Source: Thermothelomyces thermophilus ATCC 42464
Lineage: Eukaryota > Ascomycota > Sordariomycetes > Sordariales > Chaetomiaceae
Direction of reading: 5' to 3'
Assembly (NCBI RefSeq): GCF_000226095.1
Contig: NC_016472.1
Coordinates: 10,602,001 to 10,666,000, forward strand
Length of the DNA: 64,000 nt
The notes beneath the pieces are model-generated. The model made no database searches. It was not told the DNA's origin and saw nothing but the letters and a program-made list of their open reading frames with translations. Within the stretch, counting starts at the first letter, position 1. The number at the start of each line of letters is the position of its first letter. Shown here piece by piece: positions 11,369 through 23,200 of the stretch. Both the position numbers and the translations under genes were made by a program.

Positions 11369-12078
11369 CTTCCTATCTTTAGGAACTAAAGGGAAGATCA
11401 AAAAACAGAAAGGAAGACTAGGGACTTATTAGCAGGTGGGGGGGAGGGGGTCAACCAAGGTCAAGTTGTGGTGCGGTGCGGAAAGTCCACGGCAAAAAGG
11501 CAAGAGAGGTTCAACGGTGCAGAATGGTCTAATGTGGCCCAGGAGCCAGAGTTAGCTCCCCCCTTTTCAACCCAGGAGCCAAATGCTCCCCGGAAGCTAA
11601 ATACGTGGCCGACATGTCCCGGCCGTGGCAACAAGACCCAATGCCGTTCCACACCGGACGGCAGGCTTTAATCTAGGGAACGTGGAGTTATAATATCCAA
11701 GAGATACAGAGGCCGGCAGTTGTGGTCCTTCTGGAATACGGCCTTTAGGTTGCCTTCGGAGATTCTTTGTTTCCCAAGTAATAATAACCGGCCAAATAGC
11801 AATTCCGTCGGCGCCGCATACCCGGACGCAACACCACACTCAGTTCGGCACGGCTGGCAATTTGGGAGGGAGACGATTGGACAATATTAGACGTAGTTTT
11901 TCCTTTTCTTCTTCCCCGCACCTGCCTTCTCGACCTCTCAATCGTGGCCAGCGAGAAGTGTGCGAAAAACAAACAAGAAGAGAAAAAAAATCAATCGAGC
12001 CGGCCGTGTTGTGCTCTTTGTCCTCCCTCACCGTGGGCCAGCCAACACCAGGGGCTGACAACCGATTATTCGCTCACC
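11369..12078. other. bidirectional promoter region
   Basis: The DUF1996 gene (minus) and the 339-aa secreted protein gene (plus) start on either side, so this 710-bp stretch should contain both promoters. I see no further gene. Confidence 0.45.
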
Positions 12079-13379
12079 ATGCGGAGCAAACTAGGATCCT
12101 CTGCGTATACCGTGGCATTTGCGTTGTTGCCCTCGTCGGGGACTCGGGCGGCCCGACCATGTGGCAGCGGCAACTCCGGCGGGCAAGTGTATCAGTACCC
12201 GCTTGGCGACGTGCGGTATGACGGACCGGATCCGAGCAGGGAGGACGGCCGAGCCACGTTTGCGGCGAGCCTGCTTAGCAGGCAGACTCCTCTGTACGAG
12301 TGCGTTGTGCAATGGCCCGAGGCCTGGGCCGGCCGGTACTCGGGCGGGGAGGAGCTGGTATGGGGAGACTGCATCTTCACCGGCGCCGGATTCGGGCTCG
12401 ACGAGACTGTGTCGGCTGCTGTAGACTGGGAGAGCAGGATTATGTATCTGGCCCATACCTTTGCCTGCTCCGACAATGAAGGGTAACGGATCCTCCCCCT
12501 TCCCCTCACCCTACCCCTTTATCGTCCCCTGCTCCTAATACTGCTTCCTACCCCCAATCACAACTAATTATACCTCGGGACTAAACTGACACGGCCGTCT
12601 AATCGTAAACACTCCGATACCACAGGCTCACGGGGCTAGCTACGGGGTCGATCGAGCTGGAGCTCAACTGCACGACCACGGACGAGGGCAGCATCAGCTA
12701 CTGCGTTCCGAACACGACGCCCTCGGGCGGTCGGCCGGCCCTCAGCATCGAGACTAAATTGTTATCCCCCCCCGCGAGCGCGCCGCCGCCGGCCTGCGCG
12801 GACCTGCCGGAGCAGTACTGGGCCTGGACGGTGGAGGACTGGCTGCGGCAGTTCAAGATGGATCCCGGCGCGACGCCGACCGACCCCGACGCCATCCACG
12901 CCGACACGGGCCCGTCCTTCGCCCTGCGGAGCCGGGCGACCGGCTCCGCGTTCCGTTGCTCCCCCTCGGCGCCCCACGACGGCATCTTTGTCGGGCCCTG
13001 CTCCCCGGCCGACAACGGCACGACGACGACGACGACGACGACGATGACCACGGCCAGCTTCGTCTTTGACTCGCGGCTGAACATACTCCAGGTCTCGGAG
13101 CGATGGGCGTGCGATGGCTCGTAAGTGTGACACCCTCCCCTCTGGCGTGCGCTCTCCGGGCATGTCTCCTCATCGTTCGATGGTTTCTATTCTCTTTTTC
13201 TCTTCTTTTTTCTTTTCTTTTCTTTCTTTTACTTCAAATGATACTGATCATATTCCAGGCCCGAGGAGTCGGCCACCGGAGTGCTCTTCATGCAGGCCGC
13301 GTGCGCGCGCCAGCGGAACAGCGATGACTTTATTTGCACCTCTGGTCCTGTGTGGGTTGGTGGTTCCGAGGGGGTGTGA
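12079..13379 (+). CDS. predicted secreted protein of unknown function, 339 aa
   Basis: Three exons, 12079-12482, 12626-13120 and 13259-13379, have consensus GTAACG and GTAAGT donors and pyrimidine-rich CAG acceptors, and all phases agree. The first 25 or so residues look like a signal peptide (VAFALLPSSGTRAA). The mature chain has paired cysteines (ELNC/SYC, FRC/GPC, WACDG/FIC), several N-glycosylation sequons (NCT, NTT, NGT) and a Thr run (residues near 310) coded by ACG repeats, which suggests an extracellular glycoprotein. I do not recognise the family. It is divergent from the DUF1996 gene. Confidence 0.72.
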
Positions 13380-14172
13380 GCGGCGAGCTGTAATTAATCC
13401 TGTGCATGCGGTTGGCAGTGGCGTCGACAGAGCGAAGACGGTCTTTCTTGGAAAAAGAGGGAGAAATGAGAAAAAGAATCGAAGAGCAAGGAGCCGGTAA
13501 AATAAGACAAAGTTCAATAAAGAACCATAGTCTTGGTCACAACCTCAGCGCCAATATTACCTCCCTCCAAGCCGGGTTCGCATAATTAGATGAATAGGGG
13601 CAGACTGCAGCGTCCGGGCTTCAACATACGTACACCACAGATATGCGTCTTCGCTGTGTGTCATAATACACGGGAGTGAGAATGGAGGTGGTTCGGCGCA
13701 ACCAGTCTGTGTCCTTCGCTGTCATGTCGTGCAGAGAATCGAAATGCCTGAGACAAGAGACAGATGTGGTATAATAATGAAGAGGTCATTACCCACCCTA
13801 CGCATTGCATGTGAGATAAGCGTATGTAATATGTATAAGCATTTTGTACAGTAATCGAGGTATCCGACTAGATAAGTTCTTTATGACTTTATAACTCATC
13901 TCTAATAACCATGGCGTAACTCTCGTCTAGGTAATTAGGCCAAGATATCGTTATTCATGCTTCCCAACCCCATTCCTCCGCCCCCACCCCCACCCCCCCC
14001 AAAAAAAAACCAAAGAAACGCAGGACCATGCCTCCATGCTGCCTTAGCAACTCCGTTGTGAATATTAACTCCTGAAAGATAGCTCGATAGGTTGACGCCA
14101 TAATACATATATCTAGGTTTATGTTCCTATATACTGCACCTATCAATAATTAATAACCGTGTTCGTCACCTA
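13380..14172. other. convergent intergenic region
   Basis: This is 3' flanking sequence between the secreted protein gene and the SidJ-like gene, with short poly-C/poly-A runs at about 13984-14009. No gene is supported. Confidence 0.5.
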
Positions 14173-14320
14173 TTAGGGTTTCTGCTCGAGCTCGCCGAGG
14201 TAGTCGAGCACGCGGCGGACGAGGAAGGCACGCGGCTCGGCCTGGTCGTCGTTGCTGAGGGCGTGGGAGGCGCCCGGGATGAGGCCGCTGCGTTGGCGGT
14301 CCCAGATCGGGGGCGGCGCA

Positions 14321-14357
<37 letters not shown>

Positions 14358-15680
14358 TGGCGCGGCGCCAGCGTTCCAGCAGGGCCTCCTTGTCGACCCA
14401 GTCCGGGACGGCCTGGTCGGCGCCCGACATGAGGACCATGAGGGTGTGGCGGAGCAGGCCGCGGGACCGGATCATGCCGAAGGTGCGGGCGAGGTGGCGG
14501 TCGGGCAGGTCGGAGCTGAAGGTGTCGTCCTCGGACGGGGACTCCGGGCTGTCCGGGCTGGCGAGGCTGAGGAAGCGGCGGCAGCTGACGGGGGTGTTGC
14601 GCGGGTAGCCGAACTGGGCGGTCAGGGAGATGGGCAGCATCGAGTCGCAGCCGGGGTCGCGGGCGACGGCTTCGCGGGCGGTGGCGACGAGGCGGTCGAA
14701 GGTGTCGCGCAGCTCGGCCGGGGTGCGGCCGAGGAAGCCGTCGCGCATGATGAGCTGGAGGGCCTCGCGGTCGGAGACGGGGGCCTGCATGATGGCGCCG
14801 TCGACGGCGGGGCGCACGACGTGCTCCAGGCCGCGGTCGAAGGGCGGCTCGCTGGTGTGCGGGTTGGGCCGGGACAGGTAGTGCAGGACGCACTGGCTGC
14901 CGGTCGAGTGGCCCATGAGGACCAGCTTGCCGGGGGAGCCGTACTCGGCCGTCTTGTAGTCCCGGATGTGGCGGATGCACTGGGCGATCTCGTCCGTGTC
15001 CCGGTCGAGGTGGCCGAAGCCCCAGGCCTGGTAGGACGAGGTCAGGTTGAGGGAGAAGAGGGACCACGGGGTCGGCTCCAGCCCGGCCACCACGTCCGCC
15101 ACGTACGACGTCGTGGCCAGCCCGTCGCCGAGCCCCCCGAGGAAGAGGATGCTGTGTGGTTTTGGCCGGGACCCCTTGGTGAACTCGAAGGCGACCAGAG
15201 TCTCGGTCTGGGAGGCCGGTCAACCCCCCATCACATCTCGTGTTAGCCTCTTGATCTCTCTCAAGTTTACTATTTTTGTTTACAATTGCCAAGATAGGGA
15301 ATTCGGGGGGGGGGGGGGGAGGGGGGAGGGGGTTACAAAACAAAAAAACACGAGAAAAACTAAAAGGGAAAAGGAGGGGGGGAGCGGGAGGAATAGGACT
15401 CCACAGAACGTACAAAATGATGCAGGATGCCCGGCGACCCCCGCTTCGGCCAGAACTTGGAGCCCATAGTAGTGGTGGTGGTGGTGATAGCAGTAGCAGC
15501 AGCAGCAGCAGCAGCAGCAGGGGAGGCAACAACGGAGGCAGCAGTGGTGTCAGACAGGCGGAGGGAGATGCTCAGGCTCGAGGTGTCGGGTATGACTGGG
15601 GCTGATGATGAAGCTTGGTCGGGTTGAGTCAGAGGGTCTTCTGCACGGCGGTTGGATGTGGCTGGTTCCGGGACGATCAT
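14173..15680 (-). CDS. sidJ: SidJ-like siderophore esterase (DUF1749, alpha/beta hydrolase)
   Basis: Two exons, 15680-15414 and 15207-14173, are joined by a 206-nt intron with G-rich tracts, giving 433 aa. The splice restores the family signature PGILHHF-TETLVAFEF followed by SILFLGGLGDGL. The nucleophile Ser190 lies in GHSTGS; a late His in PGASHAL and Asp in SGADQAVP complete a plausible triad. In Aspergillus fumigatus SidJ, a member of this family, hydrolyses fusarinine-type siderophores in the cell to release iron. The gene is divergent from the siderophore NRPS, sharing a 1.56-kb promoter region. The ATG at 15680 adds a low-complexity Ala/Thr N-terminus; the ATG at 15467, just before the conserved part, is an alternative start. 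A GCGTCG repeat codes for an Asp-Ala run near 14330-14358. Confidence 0.85.
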
Positions 15681-16109
15681 GGCCTGTAAAGCGGTCGTGG
15701 TTCGTAGAATGGTAGAATTGGGAAGTCGGTTCCCGACGGAGTACGAAGTAGTTACGCAGTAATTCCTTGGTAGCCTGGAGAAAGGGCTTAAGGTAAGGAA
15801 GGGGTAAGGGTTGGGTTAAGGTGCTTGAACCACGTGTGGTTTAGTGTACAGGATGGGTACGTCACGACAACCAAAGCTTCTCCTCATTCGAACTCTTGCT
15901 GCCCCTCTTAATCGCGCCAAGTCCCGAAATCGGGCTCGGTTCAGAGCTCGCCCTTGGCACTATTGTAGTACAGTAAACATGGGCACGCGCACACACGCCT
16001 GACGCAAATAACCCTAACGGCCTGGGAGGGGAGTGGGAAAGAAAAAATCTGTTCGGGTATGCTGGCGAGCATTTGAACCGAGGATCTCCGGGCTCCGCCG
16101 GCAACTGAT

Positions 16110-16122
16110 CTGATTGATAAGA
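16110..16122 (+). promoter_or_regulatory. GATA-factor motif, copy 1
   Basis: The sequence CTGATTGATAAGA contains a TGATAA core, which fits the HGATAR consensus of fungal GATA factors. It recurs exactly 170 bp downstream, and its first 11 bases recur inverted in the MFS siderophore transporter promoter. Confidence 0.5.
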
Positions 16123-16279
16123 TTATTCACGGGTCTCAGACAAGGGTCCCATGAGGAGCTCGGGGACAAAGACCCCTGTTGAAGCAAAAAAACAAAAATT
16201 CACGCATCGTCCGTCTCAGCTCAAACTTGCAGCTAGCAGCAGTCCATACTGCAAATGGTTAGCCCAAAACATCTCTACT

Positions 16280-16292
16280 CTGATTGATAAGA
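16280..16292 (+). promoter_or_regulatory. GATA-factor motif, copy 2
   Basis: An exact repeat of the 13-mer at 16110-16122, with a TGATAA core, in the shared sidJ/NRPS promoter. Confidence 0.5.
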
Positions 16293-16625
16293 GAGAGAAG
16301 AGAAGAGAAGAATGGTGGGGCACTCAAAACCCATATCCCACCCTCCCGGGTATCCAACAGCAGCAAGTTGTGCCCTCAAAATTTCTTGTCGTGGGGTGGG
16401 GGGTTAACAAGGGTAACTAGCGTAGCGAGGGTTGCAACGTTCCTCGACAAGGGGTGCTTTCCCGAGGTGTTTAGCCGTTGGTGGTGCGGAAACATGGCCC
16501 CATCGGGAAGAAGAGGAAGCTCGGGGACCTTGTTCCCAGCACCGTACGCCAAGAAAACTGTGTACAAAAAACGTTCTGACCAGGGGAGGGGGGGCGTTTG
16601 CCTATCCAGGCCATGGCGAGGACAG

Positions 16626-16634
16626 TTATCTGAT
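16626..16634 (-). promoter_or_regulatory. SreA/SRE-type GATA site (ATCAGATAA)
   Basis: TTATCTGAT on the plus strand reads ATCAGATAA on the minus strand, an exact match to the ATCWGATAA consensus of the iron-responsive GATA repressors SreA and SRE. It lies about 610 bp upstream of the NRPS start. Confidence 0.6.
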
Positions 16635-17241
16635 CTTGAGCCCCCTTGTCTTGTGGACCCTCAGCCATCCCCCCCTCATGCTTTGCGGCCGGTGAGTGAG
16701 CTCATCATGGCTCACACCTCCCCACGGCGGGCACTCTGGGATGGGCCGATCTCGGGTGCTGTTTCGTTTTCGTTTTTTTTTCCACACTTTCTGGGGCGGG
16801 CAAGGCGGGTAGGCTGGGCAGGCTGGGCTGTCACCGGGAGGGGTTGCTGTGGTGGTGGGTTCCCGGTTACAGGTTCTCTCTCTGGCAGTGGATGCTACTA
16901 AAAAGTGCGGAATAATATGCATGTAGTAGTACATACAAGTAGGGTACGGGCCAAAAGAAAACGGACTCAGGCGGGAGTGCGGATCGTACACCTTGCAGAG
17001 GCCTTGCAGAGACCCTCATCAGCAGCAACCTTGTTATACTCGTTGAGTATAGCGAGCGTACGAGGGCAAAACTACACCAACTCGTCACACACATACGGAG
17101 ACGAGCAGTGCAAATTTCCCCATCACTCATTCTCTATTTCGGGAAACAACCCGGGGGTACTGCCGCGGTTATCCATCTCTATACACTCATCTCAGATCTC
17201 AACCGTCACAAATCAGCAGCCGAGCCGAGAGGCTCGTCGAG

Positions 17242-20200
17242 ATGGGGTCTGTCCAGGGCCTTGAACAGCGCCCGCAGAAGGCGGAAGAGGCGACAGTCGC
17301 GGTCCCGCAGACCAATGGCCTAGCAAGAGCAGCAGCGTCGACGGCGGCGACGGCGGCGACGGCGGCAACGGCGGCAAGCGAGGAGGTGGTGCTGCTGGCA
17401 TGGCTCATCGTCCTCCTCCGGACGCGGGAAGACCACCAGTTCACCTTTGAGTGGGCATACTACCGGACAGGAAGAACGGAAGCGGAGACGGGAGAGGGTG
17501 GCGGCGGCGGGGACAAGCTGTCTAGCGTGGTACGGCTGTCGGCGAGCGAGGTCGTGCCGGACCTGAGCACGCGCGTGGACCGGGCGGCGTCGGCTATTGC
17601 GAGCCGGATCGCGGCGTCCTCGCCGAGGCCGCGGACTGGTCCCATCTCGCTCCTGCTCAGCACCGGTTCTCTGTCCCCCCAGGGCAGCAGTAAGGGGGAA
17701 GGAGAGGAGGAGGCCAACAAGGACGAGGTACGTAAGGAGGGAGGCAGTCTTTTTTTTCTTCTTCTCCAGACACCTCCCCCTTCCCCCCCGCCCTCATTTT
17801 TTTTTCTTTTTCTTTTTCTTCTTTTTATTTTTTACAGAAAACAATTTACTATTTAAATGTCATGACTGACACAAACATCCTCCAGCCGTCCCTACATGTC
17901 GAGGTACACCTCGGGGGCGGCGGCGACGGCGGCTCAGCGGTAGAGGTCCGGCCGGTGTGGCACAGCGAGGACATGCTCCCGTTTACGGTTCGGCGGCACG
18001 TCGAGAACCTCAAGGAGACGGTGGGCCAGTGCCTGTCGCGGCCCGAGGCGGAGGTGAAGAGCCTGCTGGGGCCGACGGAGCACGACCTGGATCAGATCTG
18101 GGGGTGGAACGGCGAGCTGCCGCCGACGTACGACTGCTGCATGCACGAGGTCGTCTCGGAGCGGGCGCGGCGGCACCCGGACAAGGAGGCCATCTCGTCC
18201 TTTGACGGGCGGCTGACGTACGGGCAGGTGGACGGGTACTCGACGGCGCTGGCGCGGCGGCTGCGGGCCGAGCTGGGCGTGCGGCTGCACGACGTGGTGC
18301 CCGTGTGCTTCGAGAAGTCGAGGTGGACCGTCGTCGCCGTGCTCGCCGTCCTCAAGGCCGGGGCCACCATGGTCATGATGGATCCCAGCCTCCCGCTCGG
18401 CCGCCTGCGGAACATGGCCGGCCAGGTGGGCGCCAAGGTCATGGTCTCGTCGCGGAAGCAGCGCGGCCTGGCGGAGAGCATTCTCGGGTCGGGAGAGGAC
18501 GAAGAAGGGGGGGGAGGAAAAGGAGACAGCAGCAGCATCAGCAGCAGCATCAGCAGCAGGATCGTGGTGGTGGAGGAGGAGACGTTCGCGTCCGTGTCCT
18601 TGGAGATTGACAGAGTAGAGGGGACAAAAGAAGAAGAGCTGCCGCGGGTGCCGCCGTCGACCATCATGTACATCATCTTCACGTCCGGCAGCACGGGGAC
18701 GCCCAAGGGGGTGCAGATCTCGCACCGGACGTACTCGAGCAGCGCGTTCCCGCGGGCGCGGGCGGTCGGGTACGCCGAGGACTGGCGGGTGCTCGACTTC
18801 GCGTCGTACGCCTTCGACGTGAGCATCGACAGCATGATGCTGACGCTGGCCAACGGGGGCTGCCTGTGCATCCCGTCGGACGAGGAGCGGCTGGACGACA
18901 TCAACGGGGCCATGCGGCGGATGCGGGTCAACTACGCCGGCATCACCCCCTCGGTGGCCCGCATCCTCGACCTCGACGTCATCGACTCGCTCCGGGGGGG
19001 GCTCGGGCTGGGCGGCGAGGCCGTGTCGGCGCGCGACGTCGACGTCTGGGGCCGCCACGCCCGCATCGTCATCGGCTACGGGCCCTGCGAGTGCACCATC
19101 GGCTGCACCGTCAACCCGAGCGCGGCCACGGGGCGCGGATACATCTCGATCGGCCGGGGCAACGGCGCGGCCATCTGGATCGTCGACCCGGCCGACCACG
19201 AGGTGCTCGTGCCCGTCGGCGCCGTCGGCGAGTTGTTGGTCGAGGGACCCATCGTCGGCCAGGGCTACCTCGGCGACCCGGAGAAGACGGCGGCGGCGTT
19301 CGTCGGGGCCCCGCGCTGGCTCGCCGCCGGCCACGGCTCCGGCTCCGGCTCCGGCCGCTACCCGGGCCGCGGCGGTCCCGAGGTGCGCCTGTACAAGACG
19401 GGCGATCTCGGGAGGTACGACCCGGACGGGTCGGGCGGCATCGTCTTCGTCGGCCGCAAGGACACGCAGGTCAAGCTGCGCGGGCAGCGGGTCGAGCTGG
19501 GCGAGATCGAGAGCCAGCTGAGGGCCCGGCTGCCGCCCGAGACGACCGTGATCGCCGAGGTCATCACCCCGTCCTCGTCCTCGTCCTCGTCCTCGCAGGC
19601 CGTTCTGGTGGCCTTCGTGGCACCGCGGCCCGCCAACGCGCACGGGCAGGAGGTGGCGCTCGAGACGGTCGAACTGGGCCCGGAGCTGGGCGCGGCCCTG
19701 GCCCGGGCCGACCGCGAGGTGGCCGAGGTGCTGCCGCGCTACATGGTGCCGACGGCCTACATCCCCGTCAGCCGCATCCCGACGCTCATCTCGGGCAAGA
19801 CGGACCGCAAGAAGCTGCGGCAGTTTGGCGCCGGCGTCGACCTGCGGCAGATGACGGCCGAGGCGGCGGCGGCATCGGCGGCGGCGGCATCCGTGGATCA
19901 TAGAAATGGTATTATCCCCTGCGCCGCCAATGGTGATGACCATGATGATGATGCTGTCAATGGCGACCAGGGAAACCAGCAGCAGCAGCAGCAGCAGCGG
20001 CAGCAGAAATGCCCCCCCCTGAGCGAGACGGAGGACCGGCTGCGGCATGCCTGGGCGCGCACGCTCCGGCTGGACCCGGAGACCATCGGGGCGGCCGACA
20101 ACTTCTTTGCGCTGGGGGGTGACTCGCTGGCGGCCATGCGGCTCGTGTCGGTGTGCCGCGAGGGCGGGCTCGACCTCAGCGTCGTCAAGACGTTTTCCAA

Positions 20201-23200
20201 CCCGACCCTGTCGGCCATGGCCGCGGTAGCCAACCCCCTGGACTTCTCTTCTTCTTCCTCCTGCTCCGGGTCCGGGTCCGGGTCCGGGTCCGGGTCCGGT
20301 TCAGGGGAGTCCCCAGACGGCGTGGGGCGGGCGGGGAGGGGGAGCGGCAGGAGGGAGCCCTTCTCGCTGATGCCGCAGCCGGCCGAGGAGGTCATCAAGG
20401 AGGCGGCTCGGGCCTGCGGCGTCGACGTGGCCGAGGTGCAGGACATGTACCCGTGCACGCCGACGCAGGAGTCTCTCTTCACCTTCTCGCTCAAGTCGGC
20501 CGAGCCCTACGTCGCCCAGCGGGTGGCCGCCATCCCCGCCCACGTCTCCCTGGGCGCGTGGAAGCGGGCGTGGGAGGCCGTGGTGGCGGCGACGCCCGTC
20601 CTGCGCTCGCGCCTGGTGCAGATCCCCGACCGTGCCGGGCTCGACCAGGTCGTGCTCGCCGAGGGAATCCGGTGGCGGCACGTTACCATCGCCGTCGCCG
20701 ACGGCCTGGACCGCTACCTCGAGCAGGACCGGCGCGAGCGCATGGACTTGGGCCAGAGCCTGGCCCGCTACGCCATCGTCGAGGTCGAGGGCGAGGGCGG
20801 ACAGCAGCGCTACATGGTCTGGACCCTGCACCACGCCGTCTACGATGGCTGGTCCGAGCCGCTGCTGCTCGAGCAGGTCCGCGACGCGTTGAAGAATGAT
20901 GACAACAAACACCAGGAGGATATTAACGGCGATGATGACGGCGTCACCAACAACAACAACAATAACAAGAACGATAAAACGAGCAGACCCAATTCCCCCA
21001 CCCCCACCATGGCCGACTTCGTCCAGTTCCTGCGCGAGACGGACGAGGCCGAGACCCGGGCGTTCTGGCGCCGGGAGCTCCAGGGGGCGACGGGCCCGCA
21101 GTTCCCGCGGGTGCCCTCGCGCGACTTCGTCCCGACGGCCGACCGGATCGTGGAGCGGCGGATATCGCTGCCCCCCGGCGCCGTCTCGGCCCTCCCCTTC
21201 ACGCTGGCGACCCTGATCCGGGCCGCTTGGGCGCTGGTGTCGTCGCGTCACACCCTCAGCGGCGACGTCGTCTTTGGCGAGACCCTCACGGGCCGCGACG
21301 TCGCCCTGCCCGGGGTCGAGGCCATCGCGGGCCCCCTGATCGCCACCGTCCCCGTGCGCGTGCGCGTGCCCTGGGGTCGCCGCGGCAGCGCCGGCGCCGG
21401 CACCGTGGCTTCCTTCCTCGCCTCCGTCCAGCGGGCCGCCCTCGCCCGTACCCCTTTCCAGCACATGGGCATGCAGAACATCCGCCGCGTCAGCCGCGAC
21501 GCCCAGTACGCCTGCGAGGCGCCCACCGGTCTCGTCATCCAGCCCCTGCCCGACGAGGACCGCATCGCCGCCCTCGCCGACCTCGGCTTCGGTCCGGGCG
21601 ACCCCGTCCGCGAGGCCATCCACTTCAACCCCTACCCGCTCATGCTGGCCTGCGGCATCGAGCCGGGAGTAGGAAGCCAGCACGCCTTCCGCGTCTGCGC
21701 AAGCTTCGACGGCTCCCTGCTGACCGACGACCAGATGGGCCGCGTCCTGGCCCAGTTCGAGGCCGCCTGCGTTGGGCTCGCCACGGGCGACCTCGACCGG
21801 AGCCTCGACGACGTGTCCTGCCTCCCGGCCGACGACCTGGCCGCGATCTGGCGCTGGAACCGCGACCCGCCCCTCCTCACCCCGGACCGGGCCACCGGGC
21901 GCCTCCGGACCGACCCTGTCGCCGTCCGCCCGGGAGCCGTCTACGCTCCGCGCGCCGTGGTCCCCTGGGTCTGCGACCTGGCCAACCCGTCCTCCCTGCT
22001 CGCCCCGATCGGCTGCCCCGGCGAGCTGTGGCTCGAGGGGGGGTTCCTCACCGGCGACGACGTGGTCGACTCGCCCCCCTGGCTCCTGGCCGGTGCTCCG
22101 GGCGAGACTGCCGGCGGCCGGAGGGGCAAGGTCGCGCCGACGGGCGACGTCGTCGAGCTCCGCGAGGACGGCCAGCTGGTGTATCTGGGCCGCAAGGACG
22201 GCGACGGCGCCCTGGCCATCCTCCGGGGCCTCGGAGCCGATCCGGCCGAGCTCGAGGCTCACCTGTCGGCATACCTCCCGCCCTCGTCGACTCGTGCCGC
22301 CGCCGTGCCCGTGCCCGTGCCCGTGTCCGTGTCCGCTACGACCGAGGAGGAGGAGGAGGAGGAGGAGAGCAACAGCAACTCCGTCTCCCGGCAAAACCTG
22401 ATGGTTCTTATCCAGCATCCCCGGACGACCTCGCCGGAGTCCGAGTCCGAGCCCAGTAGCATCATCAGGGTCCTGCCCGAGGACTACCGTGTCCCCCTCC
22501 CCGAGGGAGTATTCGAGGCCGTCGTCTGCGCTGAGCTGCCCCTCGACCTCGCCGGCCGGCTCAAGAGGCTCGACAAGTACGCCCAAAACTCGCTCGCGTC
22601 CCACCTGGTGCCCTCGGCCTACGTCGTCGTCGACAAGCTGCCCGCCATCGAGGGAGGGGAAGGTGGTGAGATCGATCGCCCTCTTCTCCAGAAGCTCGCC
22701 TCCAGCATCCCGCGTCAGGTCCTCGACCGGCTCCGCGAGGGCCTCGAGGCCGCGTGGAAGAGCAGCAGCAGCAGCAGCAACTTCCTCCCTACGCAGCAGC
22801 AGCAGCAGCCCACGACGACGACAACAATGACAACGACGATAAAGACAAACGACGGCACCACGAACACGACGACAACAACAAGTCCGACAGCGGTTGCCCA
22901 AGACATCCTGCGCAACGCCTGGGCTGGCGTCCTCGGCCTCGACGCCGGCCAGATCGACGTCGACGACAACTTCTTCCGCCTCGGCGGCGACTCGGTCCTG
23001 GCCATGAAGCTCGTCTCGCGCCTGCGCGCCCGGGGACACAAGCTGACCGTGGCCGACATCTTCCGGCACATGCGCCTCGGCGACGCCGCCAAGGTGCTCA
23101 AGGTCAACAACAGCAGCAACAAGAGCGGCGACAACAACTCGTCGTCCTCTCCTGGCGACGCCAACAACAACAACACCACCACCACCGCAGCTGCCGCCCC

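Larger units (their letters stand above)
15681..17241. promoter_or_regulatory. bidirectional promoter of sidJ-like and NRPS genes
   Basis: This 1,561-bp region separates the divergent SidJ-like and NRPS genes. It contains two identical 13-mers, CTGATTGATAAGA (16110-16122 and 16280-16292), and one exact SreA-type site (16626-16634). An AACCCTAAC box lies near 16010. I see no supported gene. Confidence 0.6.

Noticed and set aside
14263-15246. 327-codon plus-strand frame opposite the SidJ-like gene
   Set aside because: It has a Val/Gly/Ala-rich shadow translation, while the minus strand has the catalytic motif and splice-consistent DUF1749 sequence.
17934-23069. Very long antisense open frames (704 and 922 codons) opposite the NRPS
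   Set aside because: They are by-products of high GC at third positions. Their translations are Arg/Gly/Ala-rich and low in family signal, while the plus strand shows continuous NRPS motifs.
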